Source: a virus
Length of the DNA: 30,653 bases
Strand: one strand, 5' to 3'
IMG/VR virus record: IMGVR_UViG_3300031566_000243
Coordinates: 1-30,653 of that record
The notes under the pieces were generated by a model. That model did not search any database. It was not told the DNA's origin and saw only the letters and a program-made list of their open reading frames with translations. Positions 1-7,672 of this stretch are shown in pieces; position 1 is the first letter of the stretch, and every line of letters starts with the position of its first letter. A program made the position numbers and the translations under genes.

Positions 1-1036
1 TCGTGTCCGCGTCCCCCCGCCCGACTAGAATGTAGAGGCCCTGGCGGATAACCTGCTCAGGGGCAAAGCGCAGCCTTTCAAGTGAAGTCCTCGTGTAGAC
101 CGCTCCGTCAAGTACCACGGTCACAATCCCGCCGGTGTATTCCCAGTTCACCAGCCTCGCGGGTACCAGGTAGGTAGGCAGCAGCACACCGCCATGGTAC
201 AAGTCGCCTACGGTCACGCCGTCCGACAAGGACACCGCGCGCTTGGCTCCGAAAGTATCCCCGGATACCACGCCATCCGAAAACCCTACCGGACGAACCG
301 CACCGAAGGCGTCGCTTGCAAGAACGCCATCGGCAATGTTCACCGTCATTCTCTTGACGACCGCGAACGCGTCGCTTGCGACAACCCCGTCCGAAACGGT
401 CACCGGCCCTTGAGAGCCGAAGCCATCGGACACAATAACTCCGTCGGACAGATGCGCTTGCCTCGTGGTCTGGACTCCGCTGAACGCATCGGACAGAACG
501 GCGCCGTCGGATAGATGCGCCTGCCGGGTGGTCTGGACTCCGCTGAATGCATCGCTGACTACAACGCCGTCGGAAATCGAAACCGGGGTAGCAGCCGCAT
601 ACTCGCCTTCAATCCGCACGTCGTACAATTCCACCACCATGTAGTCGGCGCCGCCTTCGCTGTAGCGCGCCTGGACGCGGAACTCCGCTAGGGAGGTATC
701 GAAGTTGGTGGTGCAGGTGTAGGAGCCGGTGGTCTTGACTTGGGCGGCCCAAGACCAAGCGACCAAGACAATCGTGTTTGCCCACGCGTCCTCGGTGAAC
801 TCAATCTGGAACTCAGCACTCTGGTCGTTGGCGTCGTCCGCTGCCCAGACATACTTGAGGACGGTTGCGCTGTGAGTTTGGCTTTTTGCCGTCCAGGTAT
901 GAAGGGTGAACTCCACTCCATCCTTAGCGCTGGTGGTGGAGTTGTTCGCCTCGTTACCGTTATAGGCGTTCGCCTCGTCCACCGTGCGCGCGGTGTGGTC
1001 AGTATGCGCCGTTGGTCTAAGCGTCTCAGTTGCCAC
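1..1036 (-). CDS. Tail fibre/adhesin with SDG-repeat array (3' end runs off the window)
   Basis: The frame is open from a GTG at 1036 (GGGAG lies 9 nt upstream) to base 1, giving 345 codons with no stop. It lies directly after the 165-aa tail-tip protein gene, so it is probably a receptor-binding or fibre protein. Residues 1-150 look like a beta-rich virion domain (TLHTWTAKSQTHSATVLKYV, then a Trp-rich stretch). Residues 155-279 hold seven tandem 18-21 residue repeats beginning SDGVxxSDAF. Residues 280-345 form a separate domain. The last base (A) joins in frame with the bases at 30653-30652 to make Ser, and the reading continues into the FN3 ORF at the other end of the window. I infer one gene of about 564 codons split by the choice of contig ends. 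The family is not recognised; the fibre role is inferred from position and repeats. Confidence 0.82.
   Translation of the reverse strand, partial: MATETLRPTAHTDHTARTVDEANAYNGNEANNSTTSAKDGVEFTLHTWTAKSQTHSATVLKYVWAADDANDQSAEFQIEFTEDAWANTIVLVAWSWAAQVKTTGSYTCTTNFDTSLAEFRVQARYSEGGADYMVVELYDVRIEGEYAAATPVSISDGVVVSDAFSGVQTTRQAHLSDGAVLSDAFSGVQTTRQAHLSDGVIVSDGFGSQGPVTVSDGVVASDAFAVVKRMTVNIADGVLASDAFGAVRPVGFSDGVVSGDTFGAKRAVSLSDGVTVGDLYHGGVLLPTYLVPARLVNWEYTGGIVTVVLDGAVYTRTSLERLRFAPEQVIRQGLYILVGRGDADT
200..574 (-). repeat. Seven tandem 18-21 aa SDG(V/A)xxSDAF repeats in the fibre gene
   Basis: Units begin at residues 155, 176, 197, 215, 235, 253 and 271 of the fibre. The first two are 21 residues long and share SDAFSGVQTTRQAHL; their DNA (512-574 and 449-511) is highly similar but carries synonymous changes. 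Later units are 18-20 residues and more diverged. The last is incomplete. The pattern suggests a beta-strand repeat rod that grew by tandem duplication. Confidence 0.88.
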
Positions 1037-1066
1037 GGGCTATCGCTCCCTCACGTGCGTCCCCTC

Positions 1067-1564
1067 TTAGACCCCATCATCGGCAAGGCTGAGCGTCAGC
1101 GTCACGGCAAGGACATTGCCGGATACGCAAGCCTGGTCACCTTCGTCGAACACGGCCGCGTCGTAAAGGACGCCCGCGGTTCCGGTTGCGGCGGTATTGA
1201 GAAACGCACCCTTGATAACCTCCGTATCGTTCATCGTGAAGTCCACCGATACCGCGTTCGTGATGGACTGACCCGACGCCGCGCCCTCAGTCCATTCCTT
1301 GCGGTCGCCGGCGTATTCGTTCGCCTCTTCCCAGCCTGCATGACTGGCCATCGTATCGGCAGCGGCGATAGCAGACCAGTTGTCGTCTCGGATAAGCCCG
1401 ATATACCACGTGGCGTGCTGGGCCGCGGCGTGAAAATGCACGTCCAACTCATCGTCCACGCCCACGTTCGTAACCAGGTTGTGGGCCGTTGCCTTCCAGC
1501 GAACCGGCCCGTCCTGGAACTCGTAGCAGATGACATCAAACCGACCCTTTATCCTCACAGTCAT
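1067..1564 (-). CDS. Tail-tip/fibre-adapter-like virion protein, 165 aa
   Basis: ATG at 1564 follows an AAGGAG site. The protein contains the run WYIGLIRDDNWSAIAAADTM followed by SHAGWEEANEY, and a SGQSI...VDFTMND...IKGAFL segment. I recognise this pattern from a widespread family of small phage virion proteins encoded near tail-fibre genes (function usually unassigned, probably fibre adapter or tail tip). No signal peptide or membrane segment is visible. It lies between the DNRLRE-like tail protein and the repeat-containing fibre, with 30 nt separating it from the fibre start. The family match is from memory; the structural role is inferred from position. Confidence 0.72.
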   Translation of the reverse strand: MTVRIKGRFDVICYEFQDGPVRWKATAHNLVTNVGVDDELDVHFHAAAQHATWYIGLIRDDNWSAIAAADTMASHAGWEEANEYAGDRKEWTEGAASGQSITNAVSVDFTMNDTEVIKGAFLNTAATGTAGVLYDAAVFDEGDQACVSGNVLAVTLTLSLADDGV

Positions 1565-1568
1565 CGTC

Positions 1569-1607
1569 TCACTCCTTTCTCAGTTTGGCATTCCAGTAAG
1601 TTCGCAT
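1569..1607 (-). CDS. Possible 12-aa leader peptide
   Basis: Between the genes at 1618 and 1564 lies a mini-ORF, MRTYWNAKLRKE, with an AAGGAG site ideally placed before its ATG at 1607. It ends at TGA 1569, and its last codons (AAG GAG) form the ribosome site of the next gene. It could be a translational-coupling leader, a remnant, or chance. No homology can be judged at this length. Confidence 0.33.
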   Translation of the reverse strand: MRTYWNAKLRKE

Positions 1608-1617
1608 CGCTTTCTCC

Positions 1618-2670
1618 TTATGCTGGGTTTGCTTTCATATAGAAGGAGGTGTTAAATATCCACGGGCACATTGCTCGCACCTGTAAGCGTGCTAAGTCTG
1701 TCCCCGCCTCAACCGTCCAGTACAACATGAAACCTGTCCCCGATGATGGGGGCGTCGTGTCATAATACAAACCCACAAGGGGCCTACGTATTGCACCCCC
1801 TTCATTGCTTGTTGCACCGACATTCCCAATACAACCAACATCAAGCACCTGTCGCGGAATCCCAGCAACAGCGGGCATGGTATTCCAGGTCACGGTTCGC
1901 GGATTCCATTCCCCTGTGATTGCGTCGATGTAGATGCCCCCTGCTGCATCCCTACCATCGACGTTTTGCACGTGCAACCAAGCATCTGCATAGGCAGTGC
2001 TGGTTGACCTGGTTTGCAGAAGCACCCCATCCAAGCCCTGGGGTGGGATATCCCAGGCAATCAGGATGCGCTTTTCGGTTCCGCCGTTATTCTCCGCGTA
2101 CATGATGGCGGAGGTCGTCGTTGTGTAGTAGTTGGTATCGGGATTGCCTTCGTCAACGTAGGTGATAGCGTCGGCGAAGGCTACGTTAGGGTTTACGTCT
2201 ATCCTCGCCCAGATATAATCTTTGCTATCGGCGTCGCTGAGTGCATCAAAGCCAAAGCCGTTACCAACCTCGCAATACCACTGACCGGAAGTAGGCGTAA
2301 GGGGGTTCCGCACAACAACCGTCGCGCCGGGTTTCACGCGCAGTTTATAAGGCCCGCCGCTCAGCGCTACCAGTCCGACCTTCCCGTCGCTGATGGGTTG
2401 GAGCGCTATGCCGTAAGGCCCTGTACCCGTGGGCTTCTGGAACTCCAGGATGTCCGAGTCGGCAACGTTCCGTCCGGTTATCTCCACCGGCGCGTAGATG
2501 GGACAGTTCTCACCGGCACCGTTACGACAGTGAAGGACGGAGTCGCGGTTCCGGATGCGGCCCAGACTACCCGCACCCAAGCGAGGGCCCTCTTCGGTTC
2601 CGATAAGCGTGTTCAGGCGCCGCGCGGTCAACTGGTCGCCGCTCCGCCACGGTGTTGGCTTGGGTTTCAC
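1618..2670 (-). CDS. Tail protein with C-terminal DNRLRE-like domain
   Basis: 350 aa. The start is GTG at 2670, preceded by AAAGGAGAGAGC. Residues 1-35 (PTPWRSGDQLTARRLNTLI) resemble the short N-terminal segment common in phage tail-tip proteins. Residues about 40-165 form a beta-rich, Gly/Pro-rich region. From about residue 185 the sequence fits the DNRLRE type of adhesin domain: KRILIAWDIP, then AWLHVQNV, then EWNPRTVTWNTMPAVAG. Such domains occur in secreted and surface-binding proteins, so a role in host contact is likely. It follows the 251-aa distal tail gene and precedes the 165-aa virion protein. The domain assignment rests on motif recognition only. Confidence 0.7.
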   Translation of the reverse strand: MKPKPTPWRSGDQLTARRLNTLIGTEEGPRLGAGSLGRIRNRDSVLHCRNGAGENCPIYAPVEITGRNVADSDILEFQKPTGTGPYGIALQPISDGKVGLVALSGGPYKLRVKPGATVVVRNPLTPTSGQWYCEVGNGFGFDALSDADSKDYIWARIDVNPNVAFADAITYVDEGNPDTNYYTTTTSAIMYAENNGGTEKRILIAWDIPPQGLDGVLLQTRSTSTAYADAWLHVQNVDGRDAAGGIYIDAITGEWNPRTVTWNTMPAVAGIPRQVLDVGCIGNVGATSNEGGAIRRPLVGLYYDTTPPSSGTGFMLYWTVEAGTDLARLQVRAMCPWIFNTSFYMKANPA

Positions 2671-2682
2671 GCTCTCTCCTTT

Positions 2683-3438
2683 CTACGGCCAGACATAATT
2701 GTTGAAGTCAATCTCGTCATAAATGGTAGAGGTATGGACGGCGCCGATGGGCACTTCAGCAAGTTCCGTTCCGTCGTCGCTTTGCGTCCAGGTGCCATCC
2801 ACCCAGGTGCCAGTCTGCTCCTCTGTTGTCCACCACTCGTATTGCCAGCCGTCGGCCGAATAAGCAAACTCCCACTCCACCCGCCACAGGTCATTTGTGT
2901 CCCGTGCGATTTGCGCCCCAAGACAGAGCCACTTACCCGAAGCCCCACCTTTGAAGGTTGTGGAGTTGACCTTGCCAACGAGCGAGAGTACGATGCTCGC
3001 ATCCCAACTGTCCCAGTCCCGCCACGTGGTGAGACGCAGCGTAACCTGCGGGACAAGGACGTCTACACCTTCGGCGCGCATCCCAATCCCATTGTCCAGT
3101 AAATCCGTTATCCTCGTCTGACTTCGCGTGCCGAAACTCCACTGCTCGATAACCTCCGTTGCAACGTCGTCCGCGGGTGCATACTTCCACGCGATGTTCG
3201 GCAAATCCGTATACGTGACTGCCACCTCGAAATTGTCTTTGTCCCTGGGCCGGGCCTGAAGATTGGTTACTGTGATGCTGGGCACGTTGGGATACGCATC
3301 GCCAAGAGAGGGCAAGGTGGCATCGGCCAGCGCCGTGATTCCGTCAGTCGCGGCCACCAGGAACACTCGCTCCGCCTCGTACCCGTTCGCCGTGCGCGTC
3401 AGCCGCCGGGATTCATATCGTTCGCCTGGTACTGCCAT
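2683..3438 (-). CDS. Distal tail/baseplate-region protein, 251 aa (unrecognised family)
   Basis: ATG at 3438 lies 3 nt after the tape-measure stop. The protein is beta-rich and acidic, with many Trp residues in the second half (WRDWDSW, WEFAYSADGWQYEWW, GTWVDGTW). No membrane segment or signal peptide is visible. Its position directly after the tape measure is where siphoviruses place the distal tail protein or tail-tip hub, so a structural tail role is inferred. I do not recognise a family signature. Confidence 0.68.
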   Translation of the reverse strand: MAVPGERYESRRLTRTANGYEAERVFLVAATDGITALADATLPSLGDAYPNVPSITVTNLQARPRDKDNFEVAVTYTDLPNIAWKYAPADDVATEVIEQWSFGTRSQTRITDLLDNGIGMRAEGVDVLVPQVTLRLTTWRDWDSWDASIVLSLVGKVNSTTFKGGASGKWLCLGAQIARDTNDLWRVEWEFAYSADGWQYEWWTTEEQTGTWVDGTWTQSDDGTELAEVPIGAVHTSTIYDEIDFNNYVWP

Positions 3439-3441
3439 CGG

Positions 3442-5010
3442 TCACCCCAAAGTTAGAACTGGTTTTGTCTCTCGGAGTTCCTGCCGAATATCCGTTAGCA
3501 GCCCCGTTTGCTTCTGGTCTTCTCGCAAGATTTGTTCCGCAGGCCCTTTCGCAAAGGCCGCGGGTGGTTGGCCAAGAGAAAACATGGCAGCGCTGCGGGT
3601 GAACATGGTACGCAGCGCACGCTCAGGAACAACATCGTCGTCTCCAAATCCCGGCCTTTCGGGAACTTTTTCCGCCGGCGGTCTTTTCCACGGCGTACCC
3701 AAGTCTATTCGCAAGTCTTCCAACAGCCGAAGCGTTTCCTTTAGCTCAGCCTCCCTTTCCACATTGTGTGTTCTGAGTTCCGCTTGAAGGGCCTCGCGCG
3801 TTGCCTGAAGTATTTTCTCCTGCTTCAGCTGTTCCTTGAATGACTTTTCTCTTCGTTTTTCATCGTCATCAAGACGTTGGTCTCGTCTCGCTTTGCGCTC
3901 CTGTTCCATTCGCTCGCAGGTTATCAGATAATCTTCTGTCGATAGCGTTGCCTTGAGCATGGCCTTGGCGATTGCATCCCTCACATCGTCCGCCACTTCC
4001 GTCCAACCAACAGCGATTATAGACGCCTGCCTCTGTATAAACCCGGCTGCCTTTGCATAGGCCGTTTGCAAATATGTAAACCCCTCAGCGGTGCCGGTAA
4101 GCCATTCATCAAAACTCTCTCGCAATACTGCCCACGCCGTGTTTACAATCTTCGCAAAGGCAATGAAAGCATCCGCGGTCGTTAGGAGCGCTTTCTTGGT
4201 CTTCGTCTGAAGTACCTCGGCAAGACCTTCGTGGGAACGAATCCAGTCCCTAACACCGATAGCGACTTTGCCAATCAGCACCACAAAGTCCTGCATCAAG
4301 GGCGCTAAGGTAGCCCCAATGACACGACCGATAGAGGCTAGGCTTTCTTTAGTCCTAGTCCATGCGTCTGTCAGGTCTTCCGCTTGTCGGTACTCTTCCT
4401 CTGTCAATCCTGAGAGTTTCGTGCCTTCGGCTATCTGCTTACGTAGTGCATCGGTGCCTGCGTTGATAATGGGTATCAGTGTTTTCCCGCCACGCCCAAA
4501 CATCACTTGTGCGAGTGCGGCTCGTCTACTGACATCAGTGATTCCGTGTAAGCCCTCAACGACTTTCAAAAACTGTTCTTCGGGCGAAAGACCGGCAAGA
4601 GTTTCGTATGCAATCCCCAAGTCCTTAAATCCATCAACCGCGGTTGACAACCCGCTACTTGCGTCATAGACATTTCGGGCCAGCCTGGCGAAGGCCGTTT
4701 CAATCGCTGCCATCTCAGTCCCGGACAATCGCGCAGCATGGCGCAGGCCCGCCATTGTCTCAGCAGCAACCCCGATACGTCGGGCACCCTTCGCAATCTC
4801 ATCCCCAAAGTTCGCAAACTGGCGGGTCAATGTAACGGCTGCGGCGGATGCGGCGACTACTGCGGCTATACCAGCAGCAGCGGCTATGCGGCCGAAGCGG
4901 CGAAGGGTCTGCCCAGCCTGAGCCAGGCCGCGCTTCAACGGGTCTAGACGCGCGCCGATTTCGATATAAGCCTGCCCCGCCTTTACCGCTCCGGCTCCTC
5001 CAAGTGGCAT
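3442..5010 (-). CDS. Tape measure protein
   Basis: 522 aa from ATG 5010, chosen over the upstream in-frame start because GGGAGG lies 7 nt before it. Residues about 10-45 (YIEIGARLDPLKRGLAQAGQ) form the usual tape-measure N-terminus, followed by an Ala-rich hydrophobic helix (IAAAAGIAAVVAASAAAV, about 45-65). The middle is helical (IGVAAETMAGLRHAARLSG, then FARLARNVYDASSG), as in TP901/lambda-like tape measures. A second hydrophobic stretch sits near the centre, and a charged coiled coil spans about 365-430 (ERMEQERKARRDQRLDDDEK). Its start overlaps the end of the T frame by 28 nt, the standard chaperone-tape order. At this length the tail should be short. No lytic transglycosylase or peptidase domain is visible. 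Confidence 0.92.
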   Translation of the reverse strand: MPLGGAGAVKAGQAYIEIGARLDPLKRGLAQAGQTLRRFGRIAAAAGIAAVVAASAAAVTLTRQFANFGDEIAKGARRIGVAAETMAGLRHAARLSGTEMAAIETAFARLARNVYDASSGLSTAVDGFKDLGIAYETLAGLSPEEQFLKVVEGLHGITDVSRRAALAQVMFGRGGKTLIPIINAGTDALRKQIAEGTKLSGLTEEEYRQAEDLTDAWTRTKESLASIGRVIGATLAPLMQDFVVLIGKVAIGVRDWIRSHEGLAEVLQTKTKKALLTTADAFIAFAKIVNTAWAVLRESFDEWLTGTAEGFTYLQTAYAKAAGFIQRQASIIAVGWTEVADDVRDAIAKAMLKATLSTEDYLITCERMEQERKARRDQRLDDDEKRREKSFKEQLKQEKILQATREALQAELRTHNVEREAELKETLRLLEDLRIDLGTPWKRPPAEKVPERPGFGDDDVVPERALRTMFTRSAAMFSLGQPPAAFAKGPAEQILREDQKQTGLLTDIRQELRETKPVLTLG

Positions 5011-5348
5011 TTGTATGCCTCCCACCGCTTATGGACTTCTGCTTCCGGCAACGTAGCCGGCAACTTGGCTTTCGCTTCCGCCATCCATGCTTTCATCTGT
5101 GCGCGCGACATGGTCTGCTCTGCCTTGGCAAACGGATTGTAGTCTGCGGGCTTCGGATGCTTCACCCCGTGGCAGCCCGCTATCACCGCACAGAGCCAGG
5201 ATGTGTGCGTCCATGCTTCCGCCCGCTTGGCTTCCGCCCGCCATTCCAACTCCGCTAACGTATAATTCCACGGCTCTACTCCTGCGAGGGCTGCGAGTCC
5301 GTGGACGTATTCCCAACTCCACGGCTCGCCGGTAGAGGGTTTTCGGCT
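4983..5348 (-). CDS. Tail assembly chaperone T part, reached by -1 frameshift from G
   Basis: This frame has no convincing start codon of its own. It opens after a TGA at 5349-5351 and stays open to 4983. It overlaps the last quarter of the G gene in the -1 frame. In the overlap it encodes protein-like sequence (EPWSWEYVHGLAALAGVEPW, then TLAELEWRAEAKRAEAW) that continues into KPADYNPFAK. I recognise that layout from phage G-T chaperone extensions, which end close to a (P)ADxNPF motif. The expected product is a G-T fusion that binds the tape measure during tail assembly. No classic X XXY YYZ heptamer is seen. The best slip tract is the G AAA ACC run at 5338-5344. Confidence 0.72.
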   Translation of the reverse strand, partial: SRKPSTGEPWSWEYVHGLAALAGVEPWNYTLAELEWRAEAKRAEAWTHTSWLCAVIAGCHGVKHPKPADYNPFAKAEQTMSRAQMKAWMAEAKAKLPATLPEAEVHKRWEAYKCHLEEPER

Positions 5349-5644
5349 TCACCTGCTTTCGGGGCAGGGAAGGAGGCTTCTATGGCTGCATTCAAAGCAG
5401 TCATGGAATCCGGAAGCGCCTCTCCGCTCAACGCATCGCAAAAAGCATCATAGTCAATCTTGCGTTCGTGCACCTCTCGAATAACCGATTCGTAAAGTAG
5501 GCGCGAGAAATGACCGAGGTTCTTAAACACTTCGGTCGTATCACCCAGAAGCGAAATCCCCGCCACCTCTTCAAAACGCCGCATAGTCAGCACGGTTATG
5601 CGCGGGTGCCAGGTACGGCCTTCAGTATCCTTGAACTCAGTCAT
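5276..5644 (-). CDS. Tail assembly chaperone G
   Basis: 122 aa from ATG 5644, which overlaps the tail-tube stop as TGATG; GGGGAGGG lies upstream. The sequence (EFKDTEGRTWHPRITVLTMR, then FEEVAGISLL, then LLYESV...KIDYDAFCDALSGEAL) is a small helical protein. It sits exactly between the tail tube and tape measure genes, the place of the first tail chaperone. Its C-terminus (after AENPLPASRG) is low in structure, and this is where the -1 frame takes over. Expected to coat the tape measure before tube polymerisation and to be absent from mature virions. Confidence 0.82.
   Translation of the reverse strand: MTEFKDTEGRTWHPRITVLTMRRFEEVAGISLLGDTTEVFKNLGHFSRLLYESVIREVHERKIDYDAFCDALSGEALPDSMTALNAAIEASFPAPKAGEAENPLPASRGVGNTSTDSQPSQE
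5338..5344 (-). promoter_or_regulatory. Candidate -1 ribosomal frameshift site
   Basis: Within codons GCC GAA AAC CCT of the G gene, slipping back one base switches reading into the open T frame just after that frame's TGA (5349-5351). The A4 run and C3 run are the only slippery tract in the early part of the overlap. The heptamer is C GAA AAC, not a canonical strong site, so the exact slip point is uncertain anywhere in 5279-5348. Confidence 0.42.
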
Positions 5645-6039
5645 CAACTACCCTCCCCTTGAACAGTAACCGCACCGGAACTCTGCAACTCGATAGTGCA
5701 CATAACAGCATCCGGCTGATTTTGAGGCCCCGGATGGAAGTTGGTCACAATGGCATTGCCAGTGCGGCCGTTGCCGTCTTCATCCGCCCAAACCACCGAA
5801 ACCACCGTACCCGCGACGTAAGCATTCCAGAGCGCTTGAATGGCCGCTTCGCTCGGCACCCACAAAGTGGTTATCGTTGCCGTCCACCGCTTCAGTCCAC
5901 CCTGGAACTCCTCCCACCCGTCCGAGTCCCGCGTAGTGATGCCCTGTGAGTCCGTAGTATAGGTCGGGTCGAAGTCCGCGGCTTTGCCCAACGTCTCCGT
6001 GCCAATTTTCAGCGTACAGTCATAGCCTCGTGCAGCCAT
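5644..6039 (-). CDS. Major tail tube protein
   Basis: 131 aa. ATG 6039 follows GGAGGTGTGAC, just after the tail-terminator stop. The protein starts AARGYDCTLKIGTETLGKA and has a beta-sandwich look, with GITTRDSDGWEEFQGGLKRW and a later strand-rich half (VVSVVWADEDGNG). This is the pattern of small siphovirus tail tube proteins that stack as hexamer rings around the tape measure. Position between the tail terminator and the chaperones supports it strongly. Confidence 0.82.
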   Translation of the reverse strand: MAARGYDCTLKIGTETLGKAADFDPTYTTDSQGITTRDSDGWEEFQGGLKRWTATITTLWVPSEAAIQALWNAYVAGTVVSVVWADEDGNGRTGNAIVTNFHPGPQNQPDAVMCTIELQSSGAVTVQGEGS

Positions 6040-6040
6040 G

Positions 6041-6463
6041 TCACACCTCCAAGAATCTAACCGTCAACCGAATCATGTACCCAGGAAAACCGTCCTCGTC
6101 AGTAAGGCCCGCTGGCAAGTCCGCCATGCACCCAATCTCGTCATAACCCGACAGGCTAAGATGCGCTCGTTCAAGAGCCGTCCATACGGCCCAAGACAAT
6201 TCACGCAGCGCCTTCCAGGAGCGTTTCTTGTCGCCCCATATCATCACGTCTACATCGGCCTCCCCGCCCTTGTTACCCTGCGTCCCCCAGCGAGAGCCGG
6301 ACACCTGCGATATCGCTATGGCGGGCAATGAAGCGTCGTTCGGCACCGGGTCAAAGGTAAAGACCGCGGGCCCTTCGCTGGCATCCCCGAAATCATAAGT
6401 CGCAAGCGCTGCCGTGACCGTGGTATCGGCAACAAGCACGTCTCTTATGGCCTTGACAATCAT
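6041..6463 (-). CDS. Tail terminator / DUF3168-like tail completion protein
   Basis: 140 aa. The ATG at 6463 overlaps the previous stop as ATGA. The N-terminal helix (MIVKAIRDVLVADTTVTAAL), the PAIAISQVSGSRWGTQG strand and the YMIRLTVRFLEV C-terminal strand match the layout of DUF3168 tail-completion proteins. These cap the tail tube and join it to the neck. It sits between the gp10-like protein and the tail tube gene, the standard position. Confidence 0.82.
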   Translation of the reverse strand: MIVKAIRDVLVADTTVTAALATYDFGDASEGPAVFTFDPVPNDASLPAIAISQVSGSRWGTQGNKGGEADVDVMIWGDKKRSWKALRELSWAVWTALERAHLSLSGYDEIGCMADLPAGLTDEDGFPGYMIRLTVRFLEV

Positions 6464-6864
6464 ATCGCCCCTCCGTAGAGTGGCATGTTCTTGAACTCCT
6501 TCGGGAACTTCTTCATCGCGTTCCTGAGCGCCGGTCGCATAAACGGTCGCTTGGGATGGTGACGTCCGCCGAACTCATGTACCTTACCATAGCGCTCCGT
6601 CGGGCCTACAATCGCACCGTCCTTTGTGGCGGCGGTTTGGATAGAGTTCTTCAAGGCCGCCGTGCGCACTGCCGGTGGCTGAGGTGCGACGGACGGCTCA
6701 TACCCGCTTTTGCCCACGCGCTTTGCCTTCTTGCCAAGCAGGCGTTTGGCTTCTCGTTCAACGAGCAAAGCACAACGGACGGCTGCCTTCTGACTGGGCT
6801 TCTTCACCGCCGCCTTAATCTTCGGCGTGAACATTCGCAGCCCGGCTAATCGCATACTAATCAT
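6460..6864 (-). CDS. HK97 gp10-like tail-neck protein
   Basis: 134 aa. The start ATG 6864 overlaps the previous stop (ATGA). The protein is strongly basic, with VRCALLVEREAKRLLGKKAK, a disordered linker, then GPTERYGKVHEFGGRHHPKR and PFMRPALRNAM. The YGxxxEFGG...RPFMRPA pattern is characteristic of the HK97 gp10 family of tail-neck proteins. The gene is flanked by head-closure and tail-terminator genes, as expected. Confidence 0.88.
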   Translation of the reverse strand: MISMRLAGLRMFTPKIKAAVKKPSQKAAVRCALLVEREAKRLLGKKAKRVGKSGYEPSVAPQPPAVRTAALKNSIQTAATKDGAIVGPTERYGKVHEFGGRHHPKRPFMRPALRNAMKKFPKEFKNMPLYGGAI

Positions 6865-7139
6865 GGGACTATCGGCCTTTCCGTCCGTTCGGCAATCGCC
6901 ATTTGCCAGGGTGCTTCGGTCGCTGACACGAGCGCCACAATACGGTAGTAGGCGTTGCCCGCATCAATGATGTCCTCGACGTGCAAGTCATCTCCATACC
7001 GATGGCTAATGCGTATCTCGGACTCGTGTATCTGCACAGCCCCATAGAGGGCGGTCGCTTCGCCCAGGGTGTCCGTCCAACCACCTTCTCCGTCACTTGT
7101 GCGTGTAGGCCGGTAGAGTTGCAGCCGTGTAGGTCTCAT
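6861..7139 (-). CDS. Head closure / head-tail adaptor protein
   Basis: 92 aa. ATG 7139 overlaps the connector stop by 4 nt. The N-terminus LQLYRPTRTSDGEGGWTDTL and the following strands (LYGAVQIHESEIR, then VEDIIDAGNAYYRIVAL) fit the SPP1 gp16 / phage head-tail joining fold, a small beta barrel that closes the connector after packaging. Order (gp6-like, this gene, gp10-like) agrees with HK97-type phages. Confidence 0.82.
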   Translation of the reverse strand: MRPTRLQLYRPTRTSDGEGGWTDTLGEATALYGAVQIHESEIRISHRYGDDLHVEDIIDAGNAYYRIVALVSATEAPWQMAIAERTERPIVP

Positions 7140-7672
7140 ACTAATGGCCTCGGGTTGTAGGCTCTCAAGCGTATCATCGTATCCGAGTCAAGCAGACTCG
7201 CAAAGTTGGTAGACCAGCCGGCGGCGCTTTCGCTCTGGGCACCTACGCGATTCTCATATGCCCGCGCCACAAGGCCGAGCAGTTCAAGTTTCAGTCCCGC
7301 CGGTACAGCCTGGGTTGTCCCGTAACCGCCTGTGTAAATGACCCGCCAGCGCCCCCGGCCATCCTCCCAGCGTCCTTCGCCGTCTTGGATAATCTGTAGC
7401 GAGTTTCGGAGATTGTAGTCGTCCGCATCGCTAGTGTTTTCGGTTACGGCATCGTAAACACTGGTGATGGAGATGACCGGGTAACGCTGCGGCCAAAGTG
7501 CTCGCATACCACCATCGAGATAGTCCGTCTGCGTTGTCTCAGACAAGCCAAGGCCGAAGGTGCGTTCCGTCCATTCCTCCACGCCGTCGACGATAAGTTG
7601 TATCAGCACGTCGTCATTGCTATGGCCGACGCGGAGGTACGACTTCGCCTGAGTCAATGTCAAGGCGCTCAT
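7136..7672 (-). CDS. Head-tail connector, gp6-like
   Basis: 178 aa. ATG 7672 follows AGAGGA. LTLTQAKSYLRVGHSNDDVL, then IQLIVDGVEEWTERTFG, is the classic N-terminus of the gp6-like head-tail connector family. A beta segment follows (YPVISITSVYDAV), with RWRVIYTGGYG and a helical end (LKLELLGLVARAYENR). Rings of this protein attach below the portal. The start overlaps the 3' end of the preceding 102-aa gene by 53 nt in another frame. Confidence 0.92.
   Translation of the reverse strand: MSALTLTQAKSYLRVGHSNDDVLIQLIVDGVEEWTERTFGLGLSETTQTDYLDGGMRALWPQRYPVISITSVYDAVTENTSDADDYNLRNSLQIIQDGEGRWEDGRGRWRVIYTGGYGTTQAVPAGLKLELLGLVARAYENRVGAQSESAAGWSTNFASLLDSDTMIRLRAYNPRPLV

Noticed and set aside
740-1642. 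Long plus-strand open frame of about 300 codons over the tail genes
   Set aside because: It is antisense to two convincing minus-strand genes, has no ribosome site, and its composition (Arg/Val-rich, no domain pattern) is that of a GC-rich shadow frame.
2014-3102. Plus-strand open frame of 362 codons opposite the DNRLRE-like gene
   Set aside because: It lies antisense across two minus-strand genes with good starts and recognisable sequence; no ribosome site or domain is seen.
5029-5352. Minus-strand 107-codon frame (+1 relative to G) over the chaperone region
   Set aside because: The -1 frame continues into the conserved T sequence and this one does not. It is basic and low in pattern, typical of a third frame.
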